The translations under genes and the position numbers were made by a program. The notes under the pieces were generated by a model that saw only the letters and a program-made list of their open reading frames with translations, made no database searches and was not told the DNA's origin. A stretch of DNA of 64,000 bases, taken from assembly GCA_905250075.1 (NCBI GenBank), contig CAJNOP010000082.1, positions 1 to 64,000 of the forward strand. The letters are read 5' to 3'. The DNA is from Rotaria sp. Silwood1 (Eukaryota > Rotifera > Eurotatoria > Philodinida > Philodinidae). Below, piece after piece: positions 37,192-48,479 of this stretch (position 1 is the first letter of the stretch; every line of letters starts with the position of its first letter).

Positions 37192-37886
37192 ATGGCATCC
37201 AGTTCAATGACTCCGGCATTAAAAAACAAAATGTTTAATTTGTAATGAAAAGGATGTGGAAAATTCATCATCATTATTTTGTTCAACATGTGCAAATCGA
37301 CTTGACAACGGAATACCAAATTTGCAAATGAACGATTGGGGTAATAAAAAAAACTAATCTAATAATTTAATATAAATTAATAAACTTTTTTTAGCCGGTT
37401 TATTATTGTACCTTAAGGGAAATGAAACTTGTCAAGAATGCAAAAAAATCATTCGGTTAGATCAATATGTACTTTTAACTAATAAAAATCAAGTAATTTT
37501 TATTGTTTCATATTATTAAATATTTTGTTGTTTGTTCTTAGTTCCTCTGCAAATATTGCGCCATCAATGCCAAACGAATCAACGAAATTCATGTCAAAAA
37601 AGAAACTCTTACAAAAGTCACCAAAAGAAGTATTCAACGGGAGACGGCCACTTGCTCGCCGGACATTTGCGTGCGGACGACTTGTTCGTGTGGACATTTA
37701 CTCACATGGACATTTACTCGTATCGAAACTTGTTCGAGGGTGTGGGTGGTGCTCACGGAAAAATTCTTCCGAAAAAACCGCGGTGATCTGAGGTTAACCG
37801 CGGTTTTGTTCCACATTTTGAAAAACCGCGAAAGTCAGACCTTTTATGCGGTTTTGGAAACCCGCGGTTTGCAAATACCGCGATGA
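37192..37886 (+). pseudogene. Cys-rich zinc-binding protein gene, frameshifted and running into a foldback element
   Basis: Three exons can be read: ~37192-37340, 37395-37492 and 37542 onward. They give four Cys pairs in zinc-finger spacing: CLIC, then CSTC, CQEC and CKYC. The start MASSSMTPALKN is out of frame with CLIC by one base, at the run TTAAAAAACAAAATG (37219-37233). At 37637 the frame enters an inverted-repeat element and continues through it to a TGA at 37886, adding ~83 unrelated Cys/Trp/Arg-rich residues. The family is not recognised beyond a treble-clef or LIM-like pattern. With one corrected base it could be a short expressed protein with a repeat-derived tail. Confidence 0.55.
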
Positions 37887-38228
37887 GAACCGAGAAAGCC
37901 GCGGTTGGATCTGCAAAAACTCAGCTCGGACCGCTATTTTCTCGATTCTCATCGCGGTATTTGCAAATCGCGGTTTTCGCCGGTTTCAAAAACCGCATAA
38001 AAGGTCTGACTTTCGCGGTTTATGAAACCGCGGTTTTTTCTTGAAAAATTTTTCCGTGGGTGGGTATGGATGTATGTGATAAAAGGTAAAACACGCACCC
38101 ACACCCACTCACACCCACCCTAGTTGACGAGCAAATGTCCTAGTGAGCAACTGTCCACACGAGCAAGTATCCATACGAGCAAGTGTCGTAGCGAGCAAAT
38201 GTCCGGCGAGCAACTGCCCTAAACCCGT
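37637..38228. mobile_element. Composite foldback element with ~20-bp tandem repeats in its outer arms
   Basis: The ends are ACGGG (37637) and CCCGT (38228). The outer arms carry diverged copies of a unit of about 20 bases around ACATTTGCTCG/CGAGCAAATGT, at least four copies in the right arm. Next come G/T-rich versus C/A-rich tracts (GAGGGTGTGGGTGG; CACCCACACCCACTCACACC). An inner palindrome at 37754-38058 has ends CACGGAAAAATT and a core rich in ACCGCGGT. The inner part may be a separate MITE inserted into the outer palindrome. No transposase. No clean target duplication was found. Confidence 0.7.
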
Positions 38229-38826
38229 ATTGAACAAATTAAAAGAAAAATCTTAACAATAGGTCTAGTGAGGTAATAATAAAATGAAAACTATTCTCAT
38301 TTTTGACCAGTTCTATTTTTAGATTCGTTTCGGATTAAACATCATCAACAAATAAAATAAAACAACATGAACATTTATATTTATTTATTTAGTTTTTTTT
38401 GTTAAATCCATCTTTTTTTTATTATTATTAAATCATGTTTTACTCTTTGTCATTTGTTGAACAATCTTCTTCTTTTTTTAAACATCACATCTACTAATAG
38501 AATCAACTAACACAGTAGAACAATGATAATTAATCTCAGTTGAGATCTTTGTTACTCAAATAATTCCAAAAAGAAACGTCATTAATGAGAATTTTAACTT
38601 GAATTTGAAACAAAGATCAAATTAAACAAACGAATTAATTACGTTCTATTCTTTCTACAAATCTTGCTTTTAAGCACTGACAAAAACTATTTATCGAAAT
38701 AGAAAAGTCATTATCAGATATAAATTTCTTGTTTTTATTGAAATTCATGATTATTTATAATAATATTGATGTTAGAAATGAGACATGAAATGAAATAGAC
38801 GAAAATATATTAAATATATCAATCAA
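38229..38826. other. Intergenic region
   Basis: Nothing coding seen between the foldback element and the 3' end of the F-box gene. AT-rich. Confidence 0.5.
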
Positions 38827-41735
38827 TCAAAACCACATAATAAGTCCACAACCATCTTTTTCAACAAAAACATATGGTTGTTCATCTAATGATAAATTAA
38901 GAATACGCTTTCGTAATTTTTCAATAAATAAACAATGTTCCTTGTATGCTGCAACAATATCATAAGAAGTTTGATAATAAATACGTCGAAAACAAAAAGA
39001 GAAATCCAATAAATTTGGTGTTATCTCTGCAATGATTTGACAACTTGTATCATCTGGGGGAATATGCATACCATATAAAAATATACGTAAAGATTTCAAC
39101 AATGGTAAAATTGAGAGTGAATGTAAAGCAGTCCAATCACCAGTTGCAAAACGAAGACATTCATAATGAAGAATGATTTGAATAGATCGAATATTTAATG
39201 AAAGTGAGCAACTATTCAATGAATCCAAACTATCGATAAGAACAAGATGAGAAACATTAGGTAAATGCATAGACACTTGTCTATTACATCGAAATAAATG
39301 AAGTTCGACTATCTTATTTGAAGTCATTAATTGAGAGAACAATGTAGCAGATGATGCAAGATTATCTGACATATTCAATTTAATTAAATTAGACGAATAG
39401 ATTTCACTAATTGAACAAGATTTAAATATTTCTAATTGATAAATACATCTATCTGGAACGCTTAATTGAAAAAATTCATTAAAAGTCCATGGTAAACTGT
39501 AGAATAGATGTTGTCGAATTTGGGGTTTCGTCAGCTGAAAAAACAACAGAATACTAAAAGAATAGTCTAAAATCGAAATAATCTTAAATTTACATAGATC
39601 TGACCTGGAATTGTAAATGGTTGATTATCAGGCCAACAAACAGAAATAAATGTTGCACTACCTATTTGACGAGGATGACATTGATTACCATATGGTACAT
39701 AATTAAGAAGTTCTATATGTGGACGATCATCATTGATAATAAAAGCATAATGAACATCAATATGACGAAGGTCTGTAAAAAGTGCTGAATTCTTCATTCG
39801 AATAAGATCATCAACACTAATAACAATAGAGAAATTCATTCGTCGTAAAGCAGGCATAACATTAGAAGAAGTCAATAGATTAACAAATGTCCATTCAACC
39901 ATCGAATGCCAATTGAATGATTTAACAAAACTAAATGTATGTAAAGCTTTCATTTGAGGCAAAAGATTTATACCATCTAGACTACTATTTATTAGAAAAC
40001 ATTCATGAGCTAATTTAATGTGTAACTGTTCTAATGTACGTGACAATGGTTCAGTCGACATTATGTCTAATAAGTTCCGTGTTGTGCTCAATGTTATAGT
40101 CAAATAAGTTAAAGGTATTTGTATTATTTTAAATGGCCAATGATGGAAGAAAAATAATGATTCCATTCCTAAATCAAATGAAGGAAGAGCAGACAGATGA
40201 TTAAGAATTTCAGTAATGAATTCACATAAATTCCATGATGGATAACATAATTTTCTACTTAGACCAAACTTAACGAAAGAAAAAATAAATATTAAAATAA
40301 TATGTATCTGTATTATTAATTGAAAGTTAAAATTTTCTCTTTACTTATCTAAACTTGCTGATAATAGAGAAATTGTTTAGGCAACAAAAAAATAGACATC
40401 AATATAGAGAGATCTAGAGCTTCGACATCTTTTACACAAAAACAAGTCTTTCAAGAGATTTTTGTATATTTAGCATTAATCTTTCAAAAATAATTGATCT
40501 ATTTCTTTGGAAAGGAAAGTCTGATGAATAAGATATGATGAAATGTTTTCCTTAGATATATTGTTGCATAGGACACGATAATGCGATCATAGAATGTTAT
40601 CTTCAACCATTGTTTTATACGTCAATAAATATGCAAGAACTATCAAGCAATCATAAATACAAAAATTTTATACTTTCCTACTCAAACTGTTTTCTCATGT
40701 GCATAAACTTCTTGAGCAAAAACAAAAAAATCATGTGACATCAACAAATCTTAACGTCTGTACATGTCAATCACATAAAAATAAAACGTTCGACTAGTCT
40801 TTTACACCTTTTCATACATTGTATTGGAATCAGAGATGTCCATCGCGGCTGAAAATCTGCCGCTGTCGCGCCGCGGCCTTAGAAAAAAAAAAGCTGCCGC
40901 GACGCTGCCGCACCGCGATGACTTATAAAAGAAACGCTGCCGCGATGAATTATAAAATAAACGTGCCGCCACCGCGCCGCTGCCGCGACGGTTTTCAAAA
41001 AAGTGTTTCTAATTTCACTGCTGTGACTATACTTGACCAGAGATACGGGTACTAGTCCATCAGATTTATTCAATATCAGGGCGTTTCATTTGTAAATCCT
41101 GAAATTCTATTAAATGCATACAGTTTTTCAATGTTCTCCAAAAAAAATCCTGCCGCTACCGCGCCGCTGCCGCGATGACTTTTTAAAAAAATCTGCCGCT
41201 ACCGCACCGCTGCCGCGGTGATTTCTTAAAAAATCTGCCGCTGCCGCGCCGCCACCACCATCGCAGCAGTGGCAGAGCCGCGATGGACATCTCTGATTGG
41301 AATTACTGCTAATATAAGATTATTGCGAATTATACTTACTGTTTCAAAATACTCGCTTGATTCAACTGTTAAATGAGTTAATGTAGTGGCATGCCGTTGT
41401 GCAAAATTAAAAACATCAACCACATTTCGTACACCTTTTACTTTTAATATTCTTAAATGTGGTAAATAAGGGCAACATCTTAGCTGAAGTGGTGACGAAT
41501 AACAATCAATGACAAGTGATTGAATTACATTGAATCGAAGTAATGATAAAATTTTTTTGAATCGATGATACCGTATGGATGATAAATTAATATGATAATA
41601 AAAACCACGTTCAATTAATAATCTTGTTAAACGAATATTGAGATTATTGAAACACCATAAAGCATCGACACAAGATAAATAAGAAAATATTTCTATCAAT
41701 GATAGATCAGGTAAATCATTGAAGAGAGTAACCAT
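38827..41735 (-). CDS. F-box/LRR-like protein
   Basis: Three exons: 41735-41340, 40268-39594 and 39534-38827; 592 residues, every join in phase 0. The N-terminus MVTLFNDLPDLSLIEIFSYL, then SCVDALWCFNNLN, is an F-box. The remainder is a long run of irregular leucine-rich repeats (for example LPHLRILKVKGVRNVVDVF; MPALRRMNFSIVISVDDLI). Expected role: substrate receptor of an SCF ubiquitin ligase; the target is unknown. It is a member of the large rotifer F-box family and a distant relative of the broken gene at 1465-3832. Intron 1 is 1071 bp, against 59 bp for intron 2, and contains a hAT-like MITE that starts 44 bases after the donor. The donor is a perfect GTAAGT. Confidence 0.87.
40831..41295. 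mobile_element. hAT-like MITE with perfect 8-bp target duplication and GC-rich subrepeats
   Basis: 465 bp, ends CAGAGATGTCCATCGCGGCT and its complement, flanked by ATTGGAAT at 40823-40830 and 41296-41303. CAGAG-type ends and an 8-bp duplication are typical of hAT. The interior is full of GCTGCCGCG/CGCCGCTGCCGC subrepeats separated by short A/T runs (ACTTATAAAA, CTTTTTAAAAAAAT), in strong contrast to the AT-rich host. It lies in intron 1 of the F-box gene. The exact duplication suggests a fairly recent insertion. Confidence 0.9.
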
Positions 41736-44040
41736 ATTGCTTTCAATTGAACGAAAGACAAGAACTGAGACATCATTTTTTTTATAGTCATATATATAAT
41801 ATTACATTGCGGACGTTCATCTTGTGTTAGTATTCTCTTCATTATATTTTATAGCCGACGAAAACAACTTTTTCAATATATTTATTCCCTCTATGAAGAA
41901 AAAAAATGAACGTCTGGCCATTATCTATATTGACATCATATATGAATAATGAACTTTTTTTGATTAGGGAAATTTGACCCTGGGACTATATCGGTTCTGA
42001 AGCAAAACATGAATAATGAATTATAGAATAATAACTATGAATGAAAAATACGTAATCATCTTTAGAAATTCGAATTTTATGATTGCAAAAACAATGTGGA
42101 TCATTATTTTTCGAATTTTTTTTTCTACAGATGAGTATAAGAAATCATTTGTCAAGTGTTTATAGAAGCAATATAACGACTGATATGAAATTTTTGTGAG
42201 AAAGGGTAAACAAGAGAACTTCTAATATAGTATAATATAAATTGTTTCTCTCTAGCATAATTTTTTTGATGATTTATGGATTTATCTTTTCGTTTTCTAA
42301 TTTTGAGAATATTTGCAAAAAAATCGTTAATGATTAATCGGCTAGAAAATATTTGAGGGTGTCAGATATTTAGAAAATATTATTGAAGAAAAAGAGAATG
42401 TGATTTATAAAACGAGAAATTTTAAAATTTATCAAACAAACATGAATTCACAAAAGTGTCAAATTAGTTAAGAAAATGAATGTATGAAGAGAACTTTTCT
42501 CAACTGATTGTATATAGATTTTTTTGGTAAATCTTCAATTCAGCTTCGAGAGATAGGAGAGATAGAAAAATACTTGTAATCGATGTATGGATGAAAGGTC
42601 AAGAAAAATTAATTATTTCTATTTTAGTATAGAATGAACATTAAAAAAGAAAAAACAGATTCAGTATCATTTTAAGGAAAATTAAATCACACGGTCAGTC
42701 AGTGTCAATTTAATTGTTATAAATAACTTCACCCTCACCCTCTTCTGTATCAATTGCTCAATCAATAAAAAGAGGATACAACGAAATTCTTATTAAAATA
42801 GGAAATCTTCAAAATGTCAACGACATAAGTATCAAAAGAATTAAACGTATTATGAAAAATTTAGATCCAACAACAAGATAAAAATAATAATAACTGATCA
42901 TTTCTATTTTAGCTTTATTTCTGATTTTTGTACATAATCAATAACGATTAATGATGGAACAGAAGAACGTTTATAATTTTTTGTTAAATAAATCAATTTT
43001 TCTTTAAATGACATAAACTATTCTTATGATGAAATAAAATGAATGAAAATATTCTAAATATATCAATCAAACAAAACCGTATGATAAGTTCAAAACTATC
43101 TTCTTCAACAAGAACACTATAGTTCATTTGGATCTATGTAATGCACATAGTTTCGATTCAAAATTAATTTATATGTTGGCAAACTCCGCTCATTAGTATA
43201 CATTTTCTTTAGTCAGTGGAGAAAGTTATTTTTTATTAGAAAAATCATTAATCAATGTACATAAAGAAATAATCATCTTAGTCGTTTATTTTTCCAATCA
43301 ACGTCTGATAAAATAAGCTTTTCTGCTATTCATTAATGTATAACATATATTTTGCTTATTAATGATTCAAATATTCTATTAATAGAAAAAAAATCTTATA
43401 TTTCACTTCTATTTTTCTTGTTGTTGTTAGGAGCAAAAGTATGCAACGCATTTGAAACTAAATTTTTCGCATCTTTTCAAGATGATCTCATTATATAATG
43501 TTATTTATTTGTTTTGGATCAATATAAAAATTCTTTGTCTTGTAGGGAATAACAATAAACATTCACGGCGAGTATATATAATGACAATGAAATTTCAAAA
43601 AGAGAACATGTTTTAATAAAAAAAAAGAAAAGGTTTCAGTAATATGAAAAGCAAACAAATGCAAATGTAAATCATTTTCGATTTTTCTTGAACAGTAAAA
43701 TAAGCAGGACAAACTACAATATTTTTTTTACATTAAGCTGTATCTTTTTTGTTCTTTTCTTTTCATCATAGCAAACGAAAACAACTGAACATAAGACAAA
43801 ACAACACCGACACTATACGTTCTTTACATGAAAAACAGATCATCAATAGAAAAATTAAATAATAAACATATGTACGAAAACATTGTTGAACTTTTCTTTC
43901 CTTTTTAATGAGATTGACATAACCATTGACAATCACAAAAAAGGAAAACGTGCAAAATAGACGAACAAAGAAACATAAACGTAGAAACTCGTAATAAGAA
44001 CAGGATTTCACCGGACTTTCATGCCTTAGAATAAATATCT
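41736..44040. other. Intergenic region with an F-box gene relic
   Basis: Apart from the relic at about 43027-43131 no feature is supported. The 5' flank of the F-box gene and the 3' flank of ABCB6 lie here. Confidence 0.5.
43027..43131 (-). pseudogene. Relic of the 3' end of an F-box gene copy
   Basis: This stretch repeats, in the same orientation and with about 75-80% identity by eye, the last codons and 3' flank of the F-box gene (38784-38877); TAAATATATCAATCAA is shared exactly. The rest of the copy was not recognised. It marks an old tandem duplicate that has been lost. Confidence 0.6.
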
Positions 44041-47000
44041 TTATGACTGATGATGATGATGATGGGGCTCTGTTGAATCAGATGATTTTGGATTAATTGT
44101 ATTATCATTAGTAGTCGTTGGTTTATCAGCATCCGAATATGATGTTGATTGTTCTCTCCACATAGCTGCATATACACCATCAGGTTTTGCTAAAAGTTCA
44201 TCATGTGAACCACGTTCAACAATGGTACCTTCACTAAGAACAATAATAACATCAGCATGTGAAATAGTTGATAAACGATGAGCAACAATTAGTGTTGTAC
44301 GTCCTTCACAAACACTTTTTAATGCTGATTGAATTTGTCGTTCAGTAAATGTATCTAAACGAAAATAAAAAACAAAAAGTTAAAATCAACTAAAAGAAAA
44401 AAATTTTAACCAAGTGCTGATGTTGCTTCATCTAATAAAACAATAGCCGGTGCTTTAAGAAGTGTTCGAGCTATGGCTACTCGTTGCTAAAAAAAAGAAA
44501 CGTAGGAAAAAAAAAGCATATTTTTATTTTTATTTTTTATACTTTTTCACCACCAGATAATTTCAAACCACGTTCACCAACAATTGTTTTATATCCTTCA
44601 GGAAATGTATTTATACGATCTAAAGATCAATAATTGATGATGATTTTTCTTTATTGAATTCTTTTTTCTCACCATGCATTTCAGCTGTACGTGCAGCATT
44701 TTCAACTTCTCGATCACTTGCTGTAACTCGACCATAACGAATATTATATAAAATATCTTTATTAAATAAAACAGTATCTTGTGGTACAACACCAATCGAA
44801 CGACGAATTGAATTTTGTGTTACAGTTGAAACATCTGTACCATCTATTTTAATTGAACCACTTTGAATATCATAAAAACGAAAGAGTAAACGAACAATTG
44901 TACTTTTTCCTTGAAAAGAAAGATATATTATTTTTCTTCTTGAAATTCAATTTTTTAAGTGCTATTACACATAAATCATGATCGATTCTACTTAATCGAT
45001 AGTCGCCGATTTACCTAGTTTATATATATATATTATAGAGACAAGCGTTTGATGAATTTCTAAACAAGTCGTTCAAAACAATCATGTTTTGTTCTCGAAA
45101 TATATAGATTTTTTCCAAGATCATTATTGCCAACACAAACACATTTTTTGCGATTTTTTGGTAACAGCTATATTTCATTATGGATGTATTCGTTGGGTTT
45201 GCAGGTTTGGTACCTACCATAAAGAATGAGTTCGAACGGATGAAACACTGATGAGGTGACCAATACTATCAACTACACAAAAAAAATTGTCATTTTTTGA
45301 TATTTTATGCGTATACATATTTCGTGAACGAATCATGTTAACAAGTTGAAATTTTGGTCAGAGATAACGACCTCAATGGGTGATAATTTTCGTAAAAGGT
45401 TTACCGTTTAGATAGACCCTATCACTCAGAAGACCTTCGCCAATATCGTGATTTTCAGAGCAATCGATATACAAAAATAATCAAATCTATATAAGTTGGA
45501 GTTGCATGGTTATAAATTACATGGGTACTACTTTGGTAAGACTCCGCAGTCTACTCTACGACGTCCCATGAAGATTCTTGTAGAAATTCTCGGTACTCAA
45601 TGTGAAATGTAAAGTCATACAACTCTGACTTCTATTTGTCAGATTTTCCTCTGGATTGTTTGCTTCGAAAATCATTATTTTGAGCACAATCACGATTTTA
45701 ACATAGATCTTCTGAGAAATAGAAGTTATCTAGAAGAGTAAAGTTTTTACCAGAATGAGTACTCATTGAGATCTCTCTCTGAGCTAAAGTTCAACTTTTT
45801 AACATGATTCACTCACGATATATGTTGATCTACAAAATATCGAAAAATGACAATTTTTTCGTGCATTTGTTAGTATTGGTCAACTAAATCAACCGTTGAT
45901 CTATTTGAGCTCAATCTTTTATGGAAGATACCTACACCTTCAGATGTATTTACTCTTGAAATTTCAAACGTAACGAATTTATTCGTGATGCGATATAGTT
46001 GCCATAAAAAGAAGTGCTTTTTTGGCGATTGCCACTTTAGAAAAAACGTGTATGTTTCGAGAATGAAACAAAATTTTTTGGAATAACTTGTGTAAAACCT
46101 AGATAAATCGACGACTATCTATTAATTAAAATTGATCGTGGCCTACATGAAATAGTTCTTAAAGGATAGAATATCAAAATAAATAACCTGCTCCTGAAGG
46201 TCCAACAATAGCTATAGTTTGTCCAGGTAAAACGCTAAATGATACATTTTTAAGAATAGGTCGCTCGGGTTGATAATGAAAACAGACATTATCAAATTCC
46301 ATCGTTCCATTGGTAATAACAATATCTTTAGCAAATGGTGAGTCTACAACATCAGGTTTAATATCAAATAAATCAAGCATATTTTCCATATCAATAAATG
46401 CTTGTTGAATAAGACGATAATATGTACCAAAATAATTTAATGGTGCATATAATTGAAGTATATATGTACCAAATAAAACATAATCACCAACAGTTAATTC
46501 ACGTTTGACACTAACAAGCCAAGCACAATAAAGTGAACCAATTGTTAAACCAATACCAATTAAAATTGCTTGAACGAAATTTAAGAGTTGTAATGTTAAT
46601 ACACTGAACCATTCAGCTAATTAAATAAGAATATGTTTGAAATAAAAACTTTGCTTTAGCTTTTATTCTTTATTTACCTTTTTGATAGTTTTGTATAGCC
46701 TCTCGATATTGTCCAACTTCATATTGTTCTGCACCATAGTATTTCACGGTTTCAAAATTCAATAATGAATCAACAGCAGTTCCACTCATAGCATTATCAA
46801 ATTTATTCATATCTTTTTTATATTTTGTTCGCCATTCTGTTATAATAATGGTCGCTATAAGATAAACAAACATTGTTGCAAATACAATTATACCAAACCT
46901 TAAGAAAATTCAACAAATTATGCAAAATTAATAATACAAAAAAAACTCTCCTACCAAATATTAAATTGTACAACAAAATAGATAATAGCAATAATAATAT

Positions 47001-48479
47001 CTGCTATGGTTGGAAATATGCTAAATAATATATAATCAAGTAATGAATCAACTGAATCTGTACCACGATCAACAATACGTAGTACTTCACCAGTTTTTCG
47101 TGTCAAATGCCAACTTAATGATAAATTATGCAAATGTGAAAATACTCGAAGTTTTAATGACCGTGTTGTATATTGTTCAATTTTTGTCCATAATGCTGAT
47201 CGAAGAATTCCTAGTGCACCAGAACCAAATGGACCAGCGCCTATTAAACAAAACGATTTAATGCAAATAAACATTCAAAAAACACTCTCTTGCTACTTAC
47301 CTTGTAAAAATCGAAAAACCATTAAAACAGTTACTAATTTCCATGGCCAACTATTTGGTGTACGTAATCGAGCACCAAAATTAAAAAATGTATCAGTTGT
47401 ACTATTACTCGATTGAATTAATTCATCAGCTATTTTTATTAACAAAAAACAAAGTATTAGAAGAGAATATTTTTTTGTGTTTTTAATTTAAAATTGAAAC
47501 CTACTGATTAATTTTGTATATCTTGGTACTTCTAATGAAAGTAATCGACCAGCTACAAGAATTAAAATACAAATCATAATATTTAGTTGTAATCCCCAAT
47601 GTCCACTTGGCCAAATAAATGGTGCTAAAGTTTTAAAATGTCGAAAAAATTTAATCCAAACATTGTCTTTCATGCGTTCTTCTTGAATTTGTGAATTAGA
47701 ACGATTTAACATAATAGCATAACGTCGTTGTGGTACACCAGGTGCACGAAGACCAATACAAAATATTAATATTGTTGCAATTAATCGAAATATCCAATAA
47801 CTAAAACGAATTATATCAATTTCTTCAACTGGTGGATCACCTCGAAGTATTGGTTGAAAAAACCATAATGGTGATCGATAAGATATTATTGCACATAATT
47901 CAATTAAAACTGCTATACACCAAAACGTAAGTATCGTTAAACCATGACCACGTGTTTGAGATGTTGGCATTCTTTTAGTTCGTTCAACACGAAGTATTAA
48001 TAGTGAAAGTAACCAAGCAATTGTACGAAGAACACAACGAAATATTGTATAACTTGGAAGCTAATTCAAATTAAAAAGAAATAAATCAAAAAAAAACCAA
48101 TTTCTTTTTTTCTCTATATTGACAAAAAAACTAGTTACTTTAGTTTTTCCAAATGCTGTTGTTTCAGTTGCATATAATAATATTGGTTCACATGCTAAGA
48201 GAATTATTAGTATAACTTGAATAACATATAAAACTGATGCATCAATATATTCACGTTCAATTTTGAATCCATATCGTCTAATAATAAAAAAGAATAAATC
48301 AATATTAACTCGTATAAATAAACATACTTATAAAATATGTATTGTATTAAACCCCAAATAAATATAAAACCAAATAAAATCGATGTTGTAACAGTATCAA
48401 AGAAACATAATGTAAAACCATTTTGAGTCCAAACAACCATTCCACTACTAACTGATGTCTCATTTGATGAACAAAACAT
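44041..48479 (-). CDS. ABCB6: ABC transporter B family member 6
   Basis: Eleven exons: 48479-48328, 48277-48139, 48060-47505, 47429-47301, 47240-46955, 46898-46678, 46616-46188, 44909-44673, 44619-44543, 44486-44411 and 44354-44041; 871 residues (human 842). The N-terminal membrane extension carries the ABCB6-type [17 protein letters not shown] segment. A six-helix transporter domain follows, with the coupling segments [20 protein letters not shown] and [14 protein letters not shown]. The nucleotide-binding domain has Walker A GPSGAGKST (~633-641), signature LSGGEKQR (737-744), Walker [11 protein letters not shown] (Asp761, Glu762) and the His loop VAHRLS. It works as a homodimer; ABCB6 moves porphyrins and metal conjugates in mitochondrial outer, endolysosomal or plasma membranes. 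The tail ends in five His. Intron 7 (44910-46187, 1278 bp) falls between Gly and Lys of Walker A and contains a palindromic element. Confidence 0.96.
44977..46140. mobile_element. 1.2-kb palindromic element in ABCB6 intron 7
   Basis: Outer arms at 44977-45021 and 46094-46140 are inverted copies with several mismatches (CATGATCGATTCTACTTAAT versus the complement of ...ATTAAAATTGATCGTG). Inner arms at about 45258-45365 and 45785-45884 also pair; GACCAATACTA faces TAGTATTGGTC, and AAAAATTGTCATTTTTTGAT faces ATCGAAAAATGACAATTTTT. No transposase and no clear target duplication. It makes up almost the whole intron, while most other introns of the gene are about 50-200 bases. Confidence 0.7.

Noticed and set aside
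37500-37886. Overlapping open frames in several frames and both strands
   Set aside because: Produced by the foldback element and its tandem units; only the frame joined to the Cys-rich exons was kept.
45020-45220. Minus-strand frame of 66 codons in ABCB6 intron 7
   Set aside because: Lies within the palindromic element and has no domain.
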